NCBI GenBank assembly: GCA_035949255.1
Contig: DASZIL010000075.1
Span: 1-64,000, forward strand
Direction of reading: 5' to 3'
DNA length: 64,000 nucleotides
DNA from: GAS188 sp035949255
GTDB lineage: Bacteria > Pseudomonadota > Alphaproteobacteria > Rhizobiales > Beijerinckiaceae
The notes below the pieces were generated by a model. The model was not told where the DNA came from, searched no databases, and saw only the letters and a list, made by a program, of their open reading frames with translations. The translations under genes were made by a program, and so were the position numbers. Positions 8,685 through 17,365 of the stretch are shown here, one piece after another; position 1 is the stretch's first letter, and every line of letters begins with the position of its first letter.

Positions 8685-9635
8685 TCAGCGCCTCAGGCGC
8701 GGATCGATGAAGCCGTAGATCAGGTCGATCGCGAAATTCAACAGGACGAAGCCGATCGTGACCATGAGGATGGTCGCCTGCACCAGCGGGTAATTGCGTT
8801 CGGAGACGGCGCCGAGGATCAGGCGCCCGAGGCCGGGAATGGCGAAGACCTCTTCCACGACGATCGCGCCGCCGAGGAGATAGCCCGTGGTGATGCCGAG
8901 GTTGGTGACGAAAGGGATGAGCGCGTTGCGAAGCGCGTGCTTGTAAAGGATCACGCGCTCGGGCGCGCCCTTGGCGCGGGCGGTACGGATATAGTCCTGG
9001 CCGAGACTGTCCAGCATGGCGGAGCGGATGAGGCGCGAGAGGCTGGCGAGGATCGGCAACGCCAGCGCGAAGGCTGGCATGGCCATGCGCGCGAGATTGC
9101 CGAGCGGATTCTCGGCGAAGGGCACATAGCCCAGCAAGGCAAAGCCGGGCAGGAGGCGTGAGGCGGCGAGGATGAGCACGATGCCGAGCCAGAAGGACGG
9201 GACGGTGAGGCCGAGCACCGCGCCGATGCGCAGCACCATGTCGGCGCTTCGCCCTCGTCGGCTCGCCATGATGCAGCCGAGCGGCACCGCGGCGCCTGCG
9301 CCGATCACGAGCGCGAGGAAGGTGAGCTCGAGCGTCGGCCAGATATTGGCCAGGATCTCCTCGGCGACGGGACGTCCGGTCCAAAGCGAGGCGCCGAAGT
9401 CGCCGTGAAGCGCCGCGAAGGCCCAGCGCAGATATTGGACGAGGAAAGGCTCATCGAGGCCGATCCTTGCGCGCAGCTCGGAAAGCGCTTGTGGCGTTAC
9501 TTCGCTGTTGGCGCCGAGCATGATGGCGACCGCGTCGCCCGGAACGAGGCGGATCATCAGGAAAACGATCACCGATACGCCGGCGACGACCAGCACGAGG
9601 TCGATGAGCCGCGGCAGAAGTAGGCGCCTCAGCAT
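8685..9635 (-). CDS. ABC transporter permease, DppB/OppB type
   Basis: The 316-residue protein begins MLRRLLLPRLIDLVLVVAGV, has the typical long periplasmic loop after the first membrane segment (VPGDAVAIMLG), and the coupling-loop signature ARAKGAPERVILYKHALRNA. It ends FAIDLIYGFIDPRLRR, the usual DppB tail. The ATG at 9635 was chosen because it matches the family N-terminus; the same frame stays open further upstream but that sequence has no family similarity. It forms the membrane channel with the downstream DppC partner and follows the binding-protein gene by about 150 bases. Confidence 0.92.
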   Translation of the reverse strand: MLRRLLLPRLIDLVLVVAGVSVIVFLMIRLVPGDAVAIMLGANSEVTPQALSELRARIGLDEPFLVQYLRWAFAALHGDFGASLWTGRPVAEEILANIWPTLELTFLALVIGAGAAVPLGCIMASRRGRSADMVLRIGAVLGLTVPSFWLGIVLILAASRLLPGFALLGYVPFAENPLGNLARMAMPAFALALPILASLSRLIRSAMLDSLGQDYIRTARAKGAPERVILYKHALRNALIPFVTNLGITTGYLLGGAIVVEEVFAIPGLGRLILGAVSERNYPLVQATILMVTIGFVLLNFAIDLIYGFIDPRLRR

Positions 9636-9782
9636 CGAGGCGTTGCCTTGAGCAGGATAGGGTGCATCGAAGCCCGCATCGGCGCCGCAGCCTCCGCGCT
9701 CGAACTTCTGGCGCCCGCCGTCAACGGCTCGTCTCCGCGCCAAGCCGCGAGGCGCCGCCGGCATGGCGCATGGCGTCGCGGT

Positions 9783-11318
9783 TCAAGGTGAAAGCCAGGC
9801 ATCACGAAGCGAGACGAGCGAGCGGTTCGCCATGATCTCATATCCCCTGAGCTCGGCGCGAGCGGCGCTGAACAAGGTGCCATAAGCGATCGCGGCGATC
9901 GGCCCCGAGCAGGCGAGCTTTATCTGCAAACGATCGTAGATCGCCTTGCGTTCAGCGGCGTCCGAGAGACGGCGCGCCTCGTCGAGATCGCGATCGACCA
10001 TCGCGTCTGCATATTTGAAGACATTGGTCGAGCCGCCCGTGTGAAACGTACGATAGAGGAACTCGTCGGGATCGGCTCCCCCGGCATTGGCGGAGGCAAA
10101 GAGGTCGAAATTGCCGTTTCGCCAATCCTGCACGAATTGGCCCGTCTCCTCATTCGCGAGCTCGACATCGATGCCGACCTCCGCAAGCTCGGCCTGCACG
10201 ACTTGCGCGATATCCTTGATGTCCTGACGCGAGGCGAGAACGCGCAGCACGAGCTTTGCGCCTTTCGCGAAGCCCGCCTCCCGCAAAAGCGCGCGCGCCT
10301 TTTGTGGATCATGGCGGTAGCAGGGGAAATCGGCGACCGGGCGCGCCCAGGGCTTGAGCACCGGAGAGAGGGGCCCCGCCGGCACGCCGGCGCCGAAGAG
10401 CGCCGCATCGATGATCGCCTGCCGGTCGAGCGCATAATTCACAGCTTCGCGCATGCGTGCATCATTGAAGGGCGCGCGCGTCGCGTTGAGCCCGATCACC
10501 GTGTCGGAAAGCTCGAGCGTTTGGGCGAGGTTGATGCCCGGCCTGTCCTTGAGCTCGAGCGCGGTCGCGGCATCGAGCTGCGGCAGCAAGGCGTATTGCC
10601 CGCTCTCGAGACCGAGCGCGCGTGTCGCGGCTTCCGGAACGATGTTGAACTTCAAGCCGGCGAGCTTGGGCTTGCCAGCCTCGCGGTAATGCGGATTGCG
10701 GGAAAGAAGGATGAAGCCGTTCGGCTGCCAAGCCTCAAATTTGAAGGGACCGGTCCCGATCGGCGTCTTCTGCAGCGCCTCCTTGTTCGATTCCATCGCG
10801 TGCGGCACGATGGCGATGCCGGCAAGCGCGGCGAGGAGCGGCGCCGAAGGCTCCTTGAGCTTCACCTCCACATCGAGCGGATCGACAGCATTGACCTCGC
10901 TTACGGCGATGAGGCGGCTCGCGAGCGGCGAGGCGATCTCCTTCGATTGGACGCGCATCAGGCTCGAGACCACATCCTGCGCCGTCATGGCCGAGCCATC
11001 GTGAAAGGTCACGCCCGACATGAGCTTGAACCGATAGCTCAAGCCGTCGGCGGAGACGGTCCAGCTTTCGGCAAGGCCGGGCGTCACCTGAAGCTCCTTG
11101 TCGATCGCGGTAAGGCCCTCGTAAATCGTGCCGCTCACAATCGCGACGCTGTTGAACGCGGTAACGATGTGCGGATCGAGCCCGGCGGGCGATGAATCGA
11201 TCGCGATCTGCAAAGGCGCGCCCGAATCCGCCTCGGCGAAGCCTTTTTCAACCCGTCCCCAAGCGATCGTGAGCGTTGCGAGCGCGATGAGCCCGGCGCA
11301 TCGCAGATTAACGGACAT
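9783..11318 (-). CDS. Periplasmic peptide-type substrate-binding protein (SBP family 5)
   Basis: The 511-residue protein starts with a signal peptide (MSVNLRCAGLIALATLTIAW, cleavage near GFAEA). It has the solute-binding family 5 hallmarks: GLDPHIVTAFNSVAIVSGTI near the N-terminus, LAESWTVSADGLSYRFKL, and FHDGSAMTAQDVVSSLMR. It would capture an oligopeptide-like ligand in the periplasm and deliver it to the DppB/DppC pair. The ATG at 11318 is chosen because AGAGGA precedes it and it begins the signal peptide. It is first in its operon and divergent from murQ by about 100 bases, so the two promoters probably share regulation. Confidence 0.92.
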   Translation of the reverse strand: MSVNLRCAGLIALATLTIAWGRVEKGFAEADSGAPLQIAIDSSPAGLDPHIVTAFNSVAIVSGTIYEGLTAIDKELQVTPGLAESWTVSADGLSYRFKLMSGVTFHDGSAMTAQDVVSSLMRVQSKEIASPLASRLIAVSEVNAVDPLDVEVKLKEPSAPLLAALAGIAIVPHAMESNKEALQKTPIGTGPFKFEAWQPNGFILLSRNPHYREAGKPKLAGLKFNIVPEAATRALGLESGQYALLPQLDAATALELKDRPGINLAQTLELSDTVIGLNATRAPFNDARMREAVNYALDRQAIIDAALFGAGVPAGPLSPVLKPWARPVADFPCYRHDPQKARALLREAGFAKGAKLVLRVLASRQDIKDIAQVVQAELAEVGIDVELANEETGQFVQDWRNGNFDLFASANAGGADPDEFLYRTFHTGGSTNVFKYADAMVDRDLDEARRLSDAAERKAIYDRLQIKLACSGPIAAIAYGTLFSAARAELRGYEIMANRSLVSLRDAWLSP

Positions 11319-11415
11319 CGATTTCCTCTTCGGAGGCGAGCACCCCATATAGCAGATGGCGGCGCGGTGCTTAAGCTCGCGCCGGAGCGTGTTTTCTCAA
11401 CCGTCGGAGACGGTG

Positions 11416-12381
11416 GTGACCAGCGGAACCGAAGGCCTCAGCCGCCGCTTCGCCGGCCTCGACGAATGGCCGACGCTCGACGTGTTGAAGGCGCTCCATG
11501 AAGGGCAGCTCGCGGCGGTCGCGGCCGTCACCTCCGCCTTGCCGGCGCTCGCCGGCGCGGTCGAGGCGGCGGCGGCGCTTCTCGGGCGCGGTGAGGGGCG
11601 CCTCATCTATGCGGGCGCCGGGACTTCGGCTCGCATCGCGGTGCAGGACGCAGCGGAATTGCCGCCCACTTTCGGCTGGCCACGGGCGCGCATCGATTTC
11701 GCCGTCGCGGGAGGCCATGAAGTCCTATGGTGCGCGATCGAGGGCGCGGAGGATTCCGTCGAGGACGCGAGATCGCGCGTCCGGCATCTCGAGGTCGGAG
11801 AGCTCGACGTGATGATCGGCGTCGCGGCGAGCGGCACGACGCCCTACACGGTCGCGGCCCTCGCCGAAGGGAGGCATCGCGGCGCGCTCACCGTCGCCAT
11901 CGCCAACAACGCGGGCGCGCCGCTTCTCGCGGCGAGCGAGCATCCGATCCTCGTCGAGACCGGCGAGGAGGTGATCGGCGGCTCGACCCGGATGAAGGCC
12001 GGCACGGCGCAGAAGATCGTGCTCAACCTGTTCTCGACCGCCGTGATGGTGCGCCTTGGCCGCGTCTACAAGGGCATGATGGTCGATTTTCGCGCCACCA
12101 ACGCGAAGCTGCGACGGCGCAGCGAAGCGATGGTGGCGAAGATCGCGAATTGCGACGCCGCGCGCGCCAGAGAGGCGCTCATCGAAGCCGAAGGCGAGGT
12201 GAAGCTCGCTGCCCTCGTCGCGCTCGGCATCTCACGGGACGAGGCGAAAGCGCGGCTCGCCCACCACGGAGGCAATTTGCGCCTCGCGCTTCAAGAGAGC
12301 CGGAAGGAGAAACCGCCGATCGTTAGCCGATTAACCTCTCCGGGGAGAGGTCGGAGCGCCGCGAAGCGGCGATCCGGGTGA
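11416..12381 (+). CDS. murQ: N-acetylmuramic acid 6-phosphate etherase
   Basis: MurQ cleaves the lactyl ether of MurNAc-6-phosphate to give GlcNAc-6-phosphate in cytoplasmic cell-wall recycling. The SIS-domain motifs are visible: LIYAGAGTSARIAVQDAAEL, IGVAASGTTPYTVAAL and ETGEEVIGGSTRMKAGTAQK. I prefer the GTG at 11416 (GGAG six bases upstream, and the product then starts like other alphaproteobacterial MurQ proteins); GTG 11413 or ATG 11356 are possible. The last roughly 17 residues (RLTSPGRGRSAAKRRSG) are encoded by an intergenic repeat and are not part of the family fold. The divergent peptide importer suggests a muropeptide recycling unit. Confidence 0.92.
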   Translation: MTSGTEGLSRRFAGLDEWPTLDVLKALHEGQLAAVAAVTSALPALAGAVEAAAALLGRGEGRLIYAGAGTSARIAVQDAAELPPTFGWPRARIDFAVAGGHEVLWCAIEGAEDSVEDARSRVRHLEVGELDVMIGVAASGTTPYTVAALAEGRHRGALTVAIANNAGAPLLAASEHPILVETGEEVIGGSTRMKAGTAQKIVLNLFSTAVMVRLGRVYKGMMVDFRATNAKLRRRSEAMVAKIANCDAARAREALIEAEGEVKLAALVALGISRDEAKARLAHHGGNLRLALQESRKEKPPIVSRLTSPGRGRSAAKRRSG

Positions 12382-12385
12382 GGGA
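12333..12385. repeat. Intergenic repeat with inverted arms forming the 3' end of murQ
   Basis: CCTCTCC-GGGGAGAGG followed by GCCGCGAAGCGGC and GATCCGGGTGAGGG is a small palindromic element of a kind seen scattered in alphaproteobacterial intergenic DNA. Here it lies inside the murQ frame and supplies its last codons and stop. Confidence 0.6.
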
Positions 12386-12464
12386 GGCAGCGCCAACTTG
12401 GAAAGGCGATCACTGCTTCCCTCACCCGCTCCTCGCCTGCAGCAAAACGAGGAAATGCCCTTTC

Positions 12465-13886
12465 CTAATGCGCCGCCATGTCGAGCGGCGGCGCGAGATC
12501 ATCCGCGATCGGGTTGGTGAAGGAGTTCTCGGCCCGGAATTCGCGATGCGCCGCCGTGGCGCGGGCGAGGAGGTTGGTGTCCTTCAGGGCGTCGATCGCC
12601 GTGCCCGCCATCACTTTCGCCGCATAGGCGAGCCCTTTGTGCGCGGCGCCCGAGAGGCCTTGCGCCACGAGCTGCCAGGAATGGCCCGGTGTGCCGATGG
12701 CGTAGCAGGCGACGCGGCATTGCACCGTCGGCACCACCCAGCTCACCGTCCCCACATCGGTCGAGCCGACCGCAGTGTCGACGCCGGCGCCGAGCGGATA
12801 GATCTCCTCGCTCAGCGCCTCGCCCTCTTTCACCTTGAGGCCGAAGCGGCCATAGGCTGCGACGATGTCCTCGCGGCGCAAGGTCTTCTGGATTTCGGCC
12901 GCGAAGGCCTTGTCGGCGGCATCGAAGCGGGGCGGGCCAAGGCGCATCATATTGGCGAACATCGCCTCCTCGAGCGGCACATTGCCGACGAGGTTGGCGT
13001 CGCCGCTGAGTTGCGTCGCAGCGACCTTCGTCTCGGTCATCAAGGCGGCGCCTTCGGCGATTTTCTTCACGCGCTCGACGAGCACCCACATCTCGCCGAG
13101 CGTCTGGGCGCGGATGAGATAGCGCACCACGGCCTTGGCCTGGACGACATTGGGCGCGATGCCGCCTGAATCGATCAGGGCGTAATGGATGCGCGCCGTC
13201 GAGGGCATGTGCTCGCGCATATAGTTCACGCCGACATTCATGAGCTCGACGGCGTCGAGCGCGCTTCGTCCGAGATGCGGCGCGCCGGCGGCATGCGCGG
13301 AACGCCCAAGGAAGGAAAAATCGATCTCGACGCAGGCGAGCGAGAATGGCCGGTTGACGCCGGTGAAGGCGGAAGGGTGCCAACAGATCGCGACGTCCAC
13401 ATCGTCGAAGGCGCCGGCGCGCACCATGAAGCCTTTGCCCGAGCCGCCTTCCTCCGCCGGACAGCCATAGTAACGCACGCGCCCTTCGAGGCCCGAGGCG
13501 GCAAGCCAATCCTTGACGGCCGTCGCCGCGAGAAGCGAGGCCGAGCCCAGCATATTGTGCCCGCAGCCATGACCGTTGCGGCTTTGCGGCAGAGGCCGCC
13601 GCTCGGCGACGCCCGCCGCCTGACTCAGGCCCGGAAGCGCGTCATATTCCCCGAGGATCGCGATGACGGGGCCGCCCTCGCCCGCCTCCCCGACCATCGC
13701 GGTCGGCAGGCCGGCGATCCCCTTCGTGACCTTGAAGCCCTCCTGCTCGAGCCTCGCGACATGGGCGGCGGCCGAACGGTGTTCCTGGTAGTTGAGCTCC
13801 GGTGAACCCCAGACCTCGTCGCTCAGCTCGACGAAGCGCGCTTCCTTCGCCTCGACAAGGCGCCAGACAGGCTCGATATTTTGCAT
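12465..13886 (-). CDS. abgB: M20-family amidohydrolase, AbgB-like
   Basis: The 473-residue protein is an M20 zinc amidohydrolase of the p-aminobenzoyl-glutamate hydrolase B subfamily. It has LGEYDALPGLSQ, the metal motif GHGCGHNMLGSASL, CPAEEGGSGKG and a dimerisation domain around FSFLGRSAHAAGAPHLGRSA. The GTVSWVVPTVQC region is typical of AbgB. In E. coli AbgB works with AbgA on the folate breakdown product; no abgA is present. The ATG at 13886 has GAGG eight bases upstream; a TTG at 13904 overlapping the tcuB stop is an alternative. It is the last gene of the tcuA-tcuB-abgB operon, so its real substrate may be an N-acyl amino acid tied to that pathway. Confidence 0.88.
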   Translation of the reverse strand: MQNIEPVWRLVEAKEARFVELSDEVWGSPELNYQEHRSAAAHVARLEQEGFKVTKGIAGLPTAMVGEAGEGGPVIAILGEYDALPGLSQAAGVAERRPLPQSRNGHGCGHNMLGSASLLAATAVKDWLAASGLEGRVRYYGCPAEEGGSGKGFMVRAGAFDDVDVAICWHPSAFTGVNRPFSLACVEIDFSFLGRSAHAAGAPHLGRSALDAVELMNVGVNYMREHMPSTARIHYALIDSGGIAPNVVQAKAVVRYLIRAQTLGEMWVLVERVKKIAEGAALMTETKVAATQLSGDANLVGNVPLEEAMFANMMRLGPPRFDAADKAFAAEIQKTLRREDIVAAYGRFGLKVKEGEALSEEIYPLGAGVDTAVGSTDVGTVSWVVPTVQCRVACYAIGTPGHSWQLVAQGLSGAAHKGLAYAAKVMAGTAIDALKDTNLLARATAAHREFRAENSFTNPIADDLAPPLDMAAH

Positions 13887-13900
13887 CGCGACGACCTCGC

Positions 13901-15031
13901 TCAAGCCAAGTTCCGTCTTTCCTTCGCGTAGCGCAGGAGCGCGAGGAAGCGATAGATGCCGTGCACGAACTTGCCATAGGGCATGGTGATGAAGAGTGCG
14001 AAAACGACGCCGAGATGGATCGCGAGAACGAGCCCCATGAGGCTCGTCGCGCGCAGCGCCAGAAGCGCGAGGCCCGTGGCGCCGGCGAGAAACAGCATGG
14101 CGATGAAGGCTAAATCCATGCCGAAGCGCTCTTCATCCGCAAGCGCGCGATCTCGCCTCAAGCGCGCCATAAGAAGGCCGGCGGGGCCGATCACGAGGCC
14201 GATCCCGCCGAGCGTCCCGAGAACGACCGGCAGATCGTAGATCGGATAAGGCGCTTCGCGGCCGAGAAGGTAATGGTAGAGCGTGGCGACCGAGGTCGCG
14301 GCAAAACAGGCGAGGAAACCGTAAAAGGTGAGGTGATGGTAGAAGCGGCGCCGGTCCGTCGGGCGCTCCCCTTCGTTCATGCAGCCGACCCCGCCGCCGT
14401 CGAGATAACGAAGCGCGAGCGCATCCCGCATCGCCTGCGCAAGCGATGGCCGGTTCGCGAGCGCCGATGGTTCCTCGCCGAGATCGCGCCAGAAGCGCCG
14501 CGCGCCCATCCACAATGCAAGAAGCGCATAAAGAAGGGCGATCCCGAAGAGGAGAACCATGGCGCCATGCGGCATCACATCATAGAAGGCGCCTCGCCCT
14601 TCATGGATGCCGAAGAGGGTCGCGCGGTCGTCGAGACGCGCAAAGCCGATGAGGAAACCCGCGACGGCGAGCGCCAGGACGAGGCCGATCGCAAGCCCGT
14701 TTCGCGCGAAGAGGCCGGAGAGCGCGCCGGGCCACGCATAGCGCGCATAGGATTGCGCCCGCACGCGCGCCAAGGTCAGCGGCACATTGACGTTGAATTC
14801 GTGCGGCGGGGAGAATTGGCAATCGTGGTAGCAGGCGCCGCAGCCATGGCAGAGGTTGGCGAGATAATTGAGATCGCCGTCAGCGAAGGCGCGGCGCATC
14901 TCCATTGCCGGAAACACCGCGCAGAGCCCCTCGCAATAGCGGCAGGAATTGCAGATCGTCATGAGGCGATCAGCCTCGGCGAGATCCTCGCTCGCGTGCG
15001 GCGATGCGGCGCGAAGCTCAGTTCGTTGCAT
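13901..15031 (-). CDS. tcuB: Tricarballylate utilization protein TcuB, Fe-S membrane subunit
   Basis: The 376-residue protein has two N-terminal cysteine clusters for iron-sulfur centres, CNSCRYCEGLC (about residues 27-37) and CHGCGACYHDC (about 61-71). Six or so transmembrane helices follow, with histidines suited to haem or quinone contact (FYHHLTFYGFL, YHYLLGREAPYP). In Salmonella, TcuB re-oxidises the flavin of TcuA and passes electrons to the quinone pool. The ATG at 15031 overlaps the tcuA stop by 14 bases, so translation is coupled. The citrate-like transporter TcuC and regulator TcuR are not nearby. Confidence 0.93.
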   Translation of the reverse strand: MQRTELRAASPHASEDLAEADRLMTICNSCRYCEGLCAVFPAMEMRRAFADGDLNYLANLCHGCGACYHDCQFSPPHEFNVNVPLTLARVRAQSYARYAWPGALSGLFARNGLAIGLVLALAVAGFLIGFARLDDRATLFGIHEGRGAFYDVMPHGAMVLLFGIALLYALLALWMGARRFWRDLGEEPSALANRPSLAQAMRDALALRYLDGGGVGCMNEGERPTDRRRFYHHLTFYGFLACFAATSVATLYHYLLGREAPYPIYDLPVVLGTLGGIGLVIGPAGLLMARLRRDRALADEERFGMDLAFIAMLFLAGATGLALLALRATSLMGLVLAIHLGVVFALFITMPYGKFVHGIYRFLALLRYAKERRNLA

Positions 15032-16490
15032 TATCGGCGGCCTCCCGCCCCGCGATGCGCCCGAAGACGCTGCCGATGGTCATGCCGATGCCGGCGGCGT
15101 AGCCGCGCCCGAGCACATTGCCGGCCATGATCTCGCCCGCCGCGAACATATTGGCCGAAGGCCTGCCGTCGCGCATGATGAGGCGCGCCTCCTTGTTCAC
15201 CCGCGTCCCGAGATAGGTGAAGGTGATGCCGGGGCGCACCGGATAGGCGTAGAAGGGGGCGCGCTCGATGCGCCGCGCCCAATGGGATTTCGGCGGCACG
15301 AGCCCTTCGGTGCGGCAATCATCGAGAATGCTGTGATCGAATGTGCCCGGCCGCACCGCCGCGTTGAACTCGCTCACTGTGTGCTCGAAGGCCAGGGTAT
15401 CGAGCTCGAGCCGCGTCGCGAGCTCGCCCAATGTTTGCGCCTCGAACGGCGGGTAGAGCGAGGGCATGAACAGGTCGCGCGAGGAGGCATCGAAGACGAT
15501 ATAGGCGATCTGGTCCTTTTGGCCGGCGATGAGGCGCCCCCAGATCGCGTAGCGTTTCGGCCAGATGTCCTCGCCTTCATCGTAGAAGCGGCGCGCGTCT
15601 TTGTTCACCACGATACCGAAAATCACGCAATCGAGCCGCGTGATGATGCCGCCGTCGAATTTGGGCGCGCGCGCATCGATCGCGACCGCGTGGCACTGCG
15701 TCGGATCGCCGACCTGCTGCACGCCCTTCGCCAGGAGGAGCTTGAGAAGCGAACCGCGATTGTAAGGCGTGCCGCGGATGAGAAAATTATCCGCCTTCTC
15801 GCCCCAATATTCCTTCATCCATTCGAGGTTGGCCTCGAACCCGCCGGAAGCGGCGACGAGCGTCGCGGCGCGCACCTCCACGCGCTCGCCGCCTCGCGCC
15901 ACGGTAGCCGAGAGGAACATGCCGTCCTCGATCGCTAGATCGACGACCTCGCTGTCATAGGCGACCTCGACGCCGAGTCTCTCGGCCGTCTCGTAAAGCG
16001 CGTTCAGCATCGCGCGCCCGCCGCCGAGGAAGAAGGAGTTCGTCCGGCCAAGCGAGAGCGTGCCGCCGAGCGAGGGCTGCCAGCGCACCCCCTGCTCGAC
16101 GAGCCAATCGAGAACAGCCTTGGATTCATGGATCATATGGCGCGCGAGCACCTCATCCGTCTCGCCTTCCGTCACGCGCAAGAGGTCGTCGAAGAATTCC
16201 GCCTCGGTGTAGGGGCCGGTGAGGATCGCGGTCGCGGCGTCATGCGCGCAACGCATGTTGCGCGTGTGGCGCGTATTGCCGCCGCGATAGAATTTGGGCG
16301 CCGCCTCGAGGACGAGGACGCGCGCGCCCGCGCGGCGCGCGCTGATCGCGGCGCAGAGCGCGGCATTGCCGCCGCCGACGATCAGCACATCATAAGGCGC
16401 GCCTTGGTCGAGCAATTCTTCCCCGATGGAGCTTTTTTCGTCCTGCGCCGGGCGGTTCACGGCGGCGGCAGAAGCACAAACGACAGCCAT
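15018..16490 (-). CDS. tcuA: FAD-dependent tricarballylate dehydrogenase TcuA
   Basis: The protein belongs to the fumarate reductase/succinate dehydrogenase flavoprotein family. The FAD motif is YDVLIVGGGNAALCAAISAR, followed by FYRGGNTRHTRNMR. It ends GYAAGIGMTIGSVFGRIAGR. TcuA oxidises tricarballylate to cis-aconitate in Salmonella. I chose the ATG at 16490 (490 residues); a TTG at 16565 would add 25 residues of poor similarity and has no ribosome site. It opens the operon with tcuB and abgB. Related dicarboxylate or tricarboxylate substrates are possible, since no tcuC or tcuR accompanies it. Confidence 0.9.
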   Translation of the reverse strand: MAVVCASAAAVNRPAQDEKSSIGEELLDQGAPYDVLIVGGGNAALCAAISARRAGARVLVLEAAPKFYRGGNTRHTRNMRCAHDAATAILTGPYTEAEFFDDLLRVTEGETDEVLARHMIHESKAVLDWLVEQGVRWQPSLGGTLSLGRTNSFFLGGGRAMLNALYETAERLGVEVAYDSEVVDLAIEDGMFLSATVARGGERVEVRAATLVAASGGFEANLEWMKEYWGEKADNFLIRGTPYNRGSLLKLLLAKGVQQVGDPTQCHAVAIDARAPKFDGGIITRLDCVIFGIVVNKDARRFYDEGEDIWPKRYAIWGRLIAGQKDQIAYIVFDASSRDLFMPSLYPPFEAQTLGELATRLELDTLAFEHTVSEFNAAVRPGTFDHSILDDCRTEGLVPPKSHWARRIERAPFYAYPVRPGITFTYLGTRVNKEARLIMRDGRPSANMFAAGEIMAGNVLGRGYAAGIGMTIGSVFGRIAGREAADNATN

Positions 16491-16682
16491 GAGACCGGCA
16501 CGACGGCCTTCGCGACGGAACAAACCCTCACTCGTGGATCGAATCAGGGTTCTCTTCCGTGCCAAGCTATCGCATTTTTTCGCGGGGAGCGTTCTTCACT
16601 TTGCCGTGCATGGCGAGGCACCCTCGCCCGCCCGCTCGCTTCGCTCGCGCCCACCCGCTAAGTAACGCGCCCGCGCCGGCCG

Positions 16683-16860
16683 CCCCCTCCCCCCACGAAG
16701 TGGTGGGGAGGGTACGGGTGGGGGGCAAAGCCGCTTCGACAACGATGGTCCTTGGCCACGACACGACGCCGGCGCCAGCAAGACGGCCTTCGCGCGTATC
16801 TCGACCGTCCCCCACCCGTGCCGTCCCCGCCGCGACGTTCGTCGCGGGGGGAGGGGACAT
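16683..16860. repeat. Paired inverted G/C-tract repeat elements
   Basis: A C-run, a short spacer and a GTGGGGAGGG tract (16683-16711) run into GGTACGGGTGGGGGGC (to 16726). About 80 bases on, GTCCCCCACCCGTGCCGTCCCC (16807-16828) repeats that sequence in inverse orientation and is followed by its own hairpin (CGCGACGTTCGTCGCG) and GGGGGAGGGGAC. The unit is therefore present twice, head to head. The intergenic DNA between tcuA and the tRNA otherwise shows no gene. Confidence 0.65.
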
Positions 16861-16992
16861 GAGCGCTGGACCGTTTTCCTGAAACGCCGTTCGCGTGCTC
16901 GCTTCGCTCGTGCTCTCATCAGGCTCGCCCCACTCGAAATGAATCCAAGCTTCAAGAGTCAGGCCCATACCGCGTAAGGAGAAAGGGAGCGC

Positions 16993-17080
16993 TGGTGCGG
17001 GCGGTCGGAATCGAACCGACACTCCTTTAGGGGGAACGGGATTTTGAGTCCCGCGCGTCTACCAGTTCCGCCACGCCCGC
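16993..17080 (-). tRNA. tRNA-Leu (anticodon CAA)
   Basis: The minus strand folds as a class II tRNA. The acceptor stem GCGGGCG (5' end at 17080) pairs with CGCCCGC. The anticodon loop CTCAAAA gives anticodon CAA, reading UUG leucine codons. There is a long variable arm (GTTCCCCCTAAAGGAGT), a T-loop GGTTCGATTCC, discriminator A and an encoded CCA (16993-16995). All expected elements are present. No integrase or attachment duplication is seen beside it. Confidence 0.95.
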
Positions 17081-17365
17081 TCGGGACGCCCCTCATATAC
17101 TGTCGGGAAGGCGCGTCAAAGGGGGATCGGCCGCTACCCGGCACCGCTTCGGACCGGTGCTTCCGCCCTCGCGCGAAAGCGTGTAACAGGACGGGCAAAT
17201 CCAACTTTCGTGGCACGTTCGTCGCGTCACCGCGGCGGCCGTAATGTCGAGTCGCGAAAAGTGAATGATTTTGGCGGGTTCCTCGCCTATAATCGTAAGC
17301 AATCCGCAAGCTTGCGGGCGTAAATCAATCGCCCATTCGGAGCGGATCTGATCAAGGCGTTCGTG

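Noticed and set aside
10041..11195. Long open frame on the plus strand opposite the binding-protein gene
   Set aside because: It is antisense to a well-conserved gene, Arg/Glu rich without domains, and open only because of high GC.
16993..17080. tRNA-Leu as an integration site for a genomic island
   Set aside because: No integrase, no duplicated tRNA end and only housekeeping genes on both sides.
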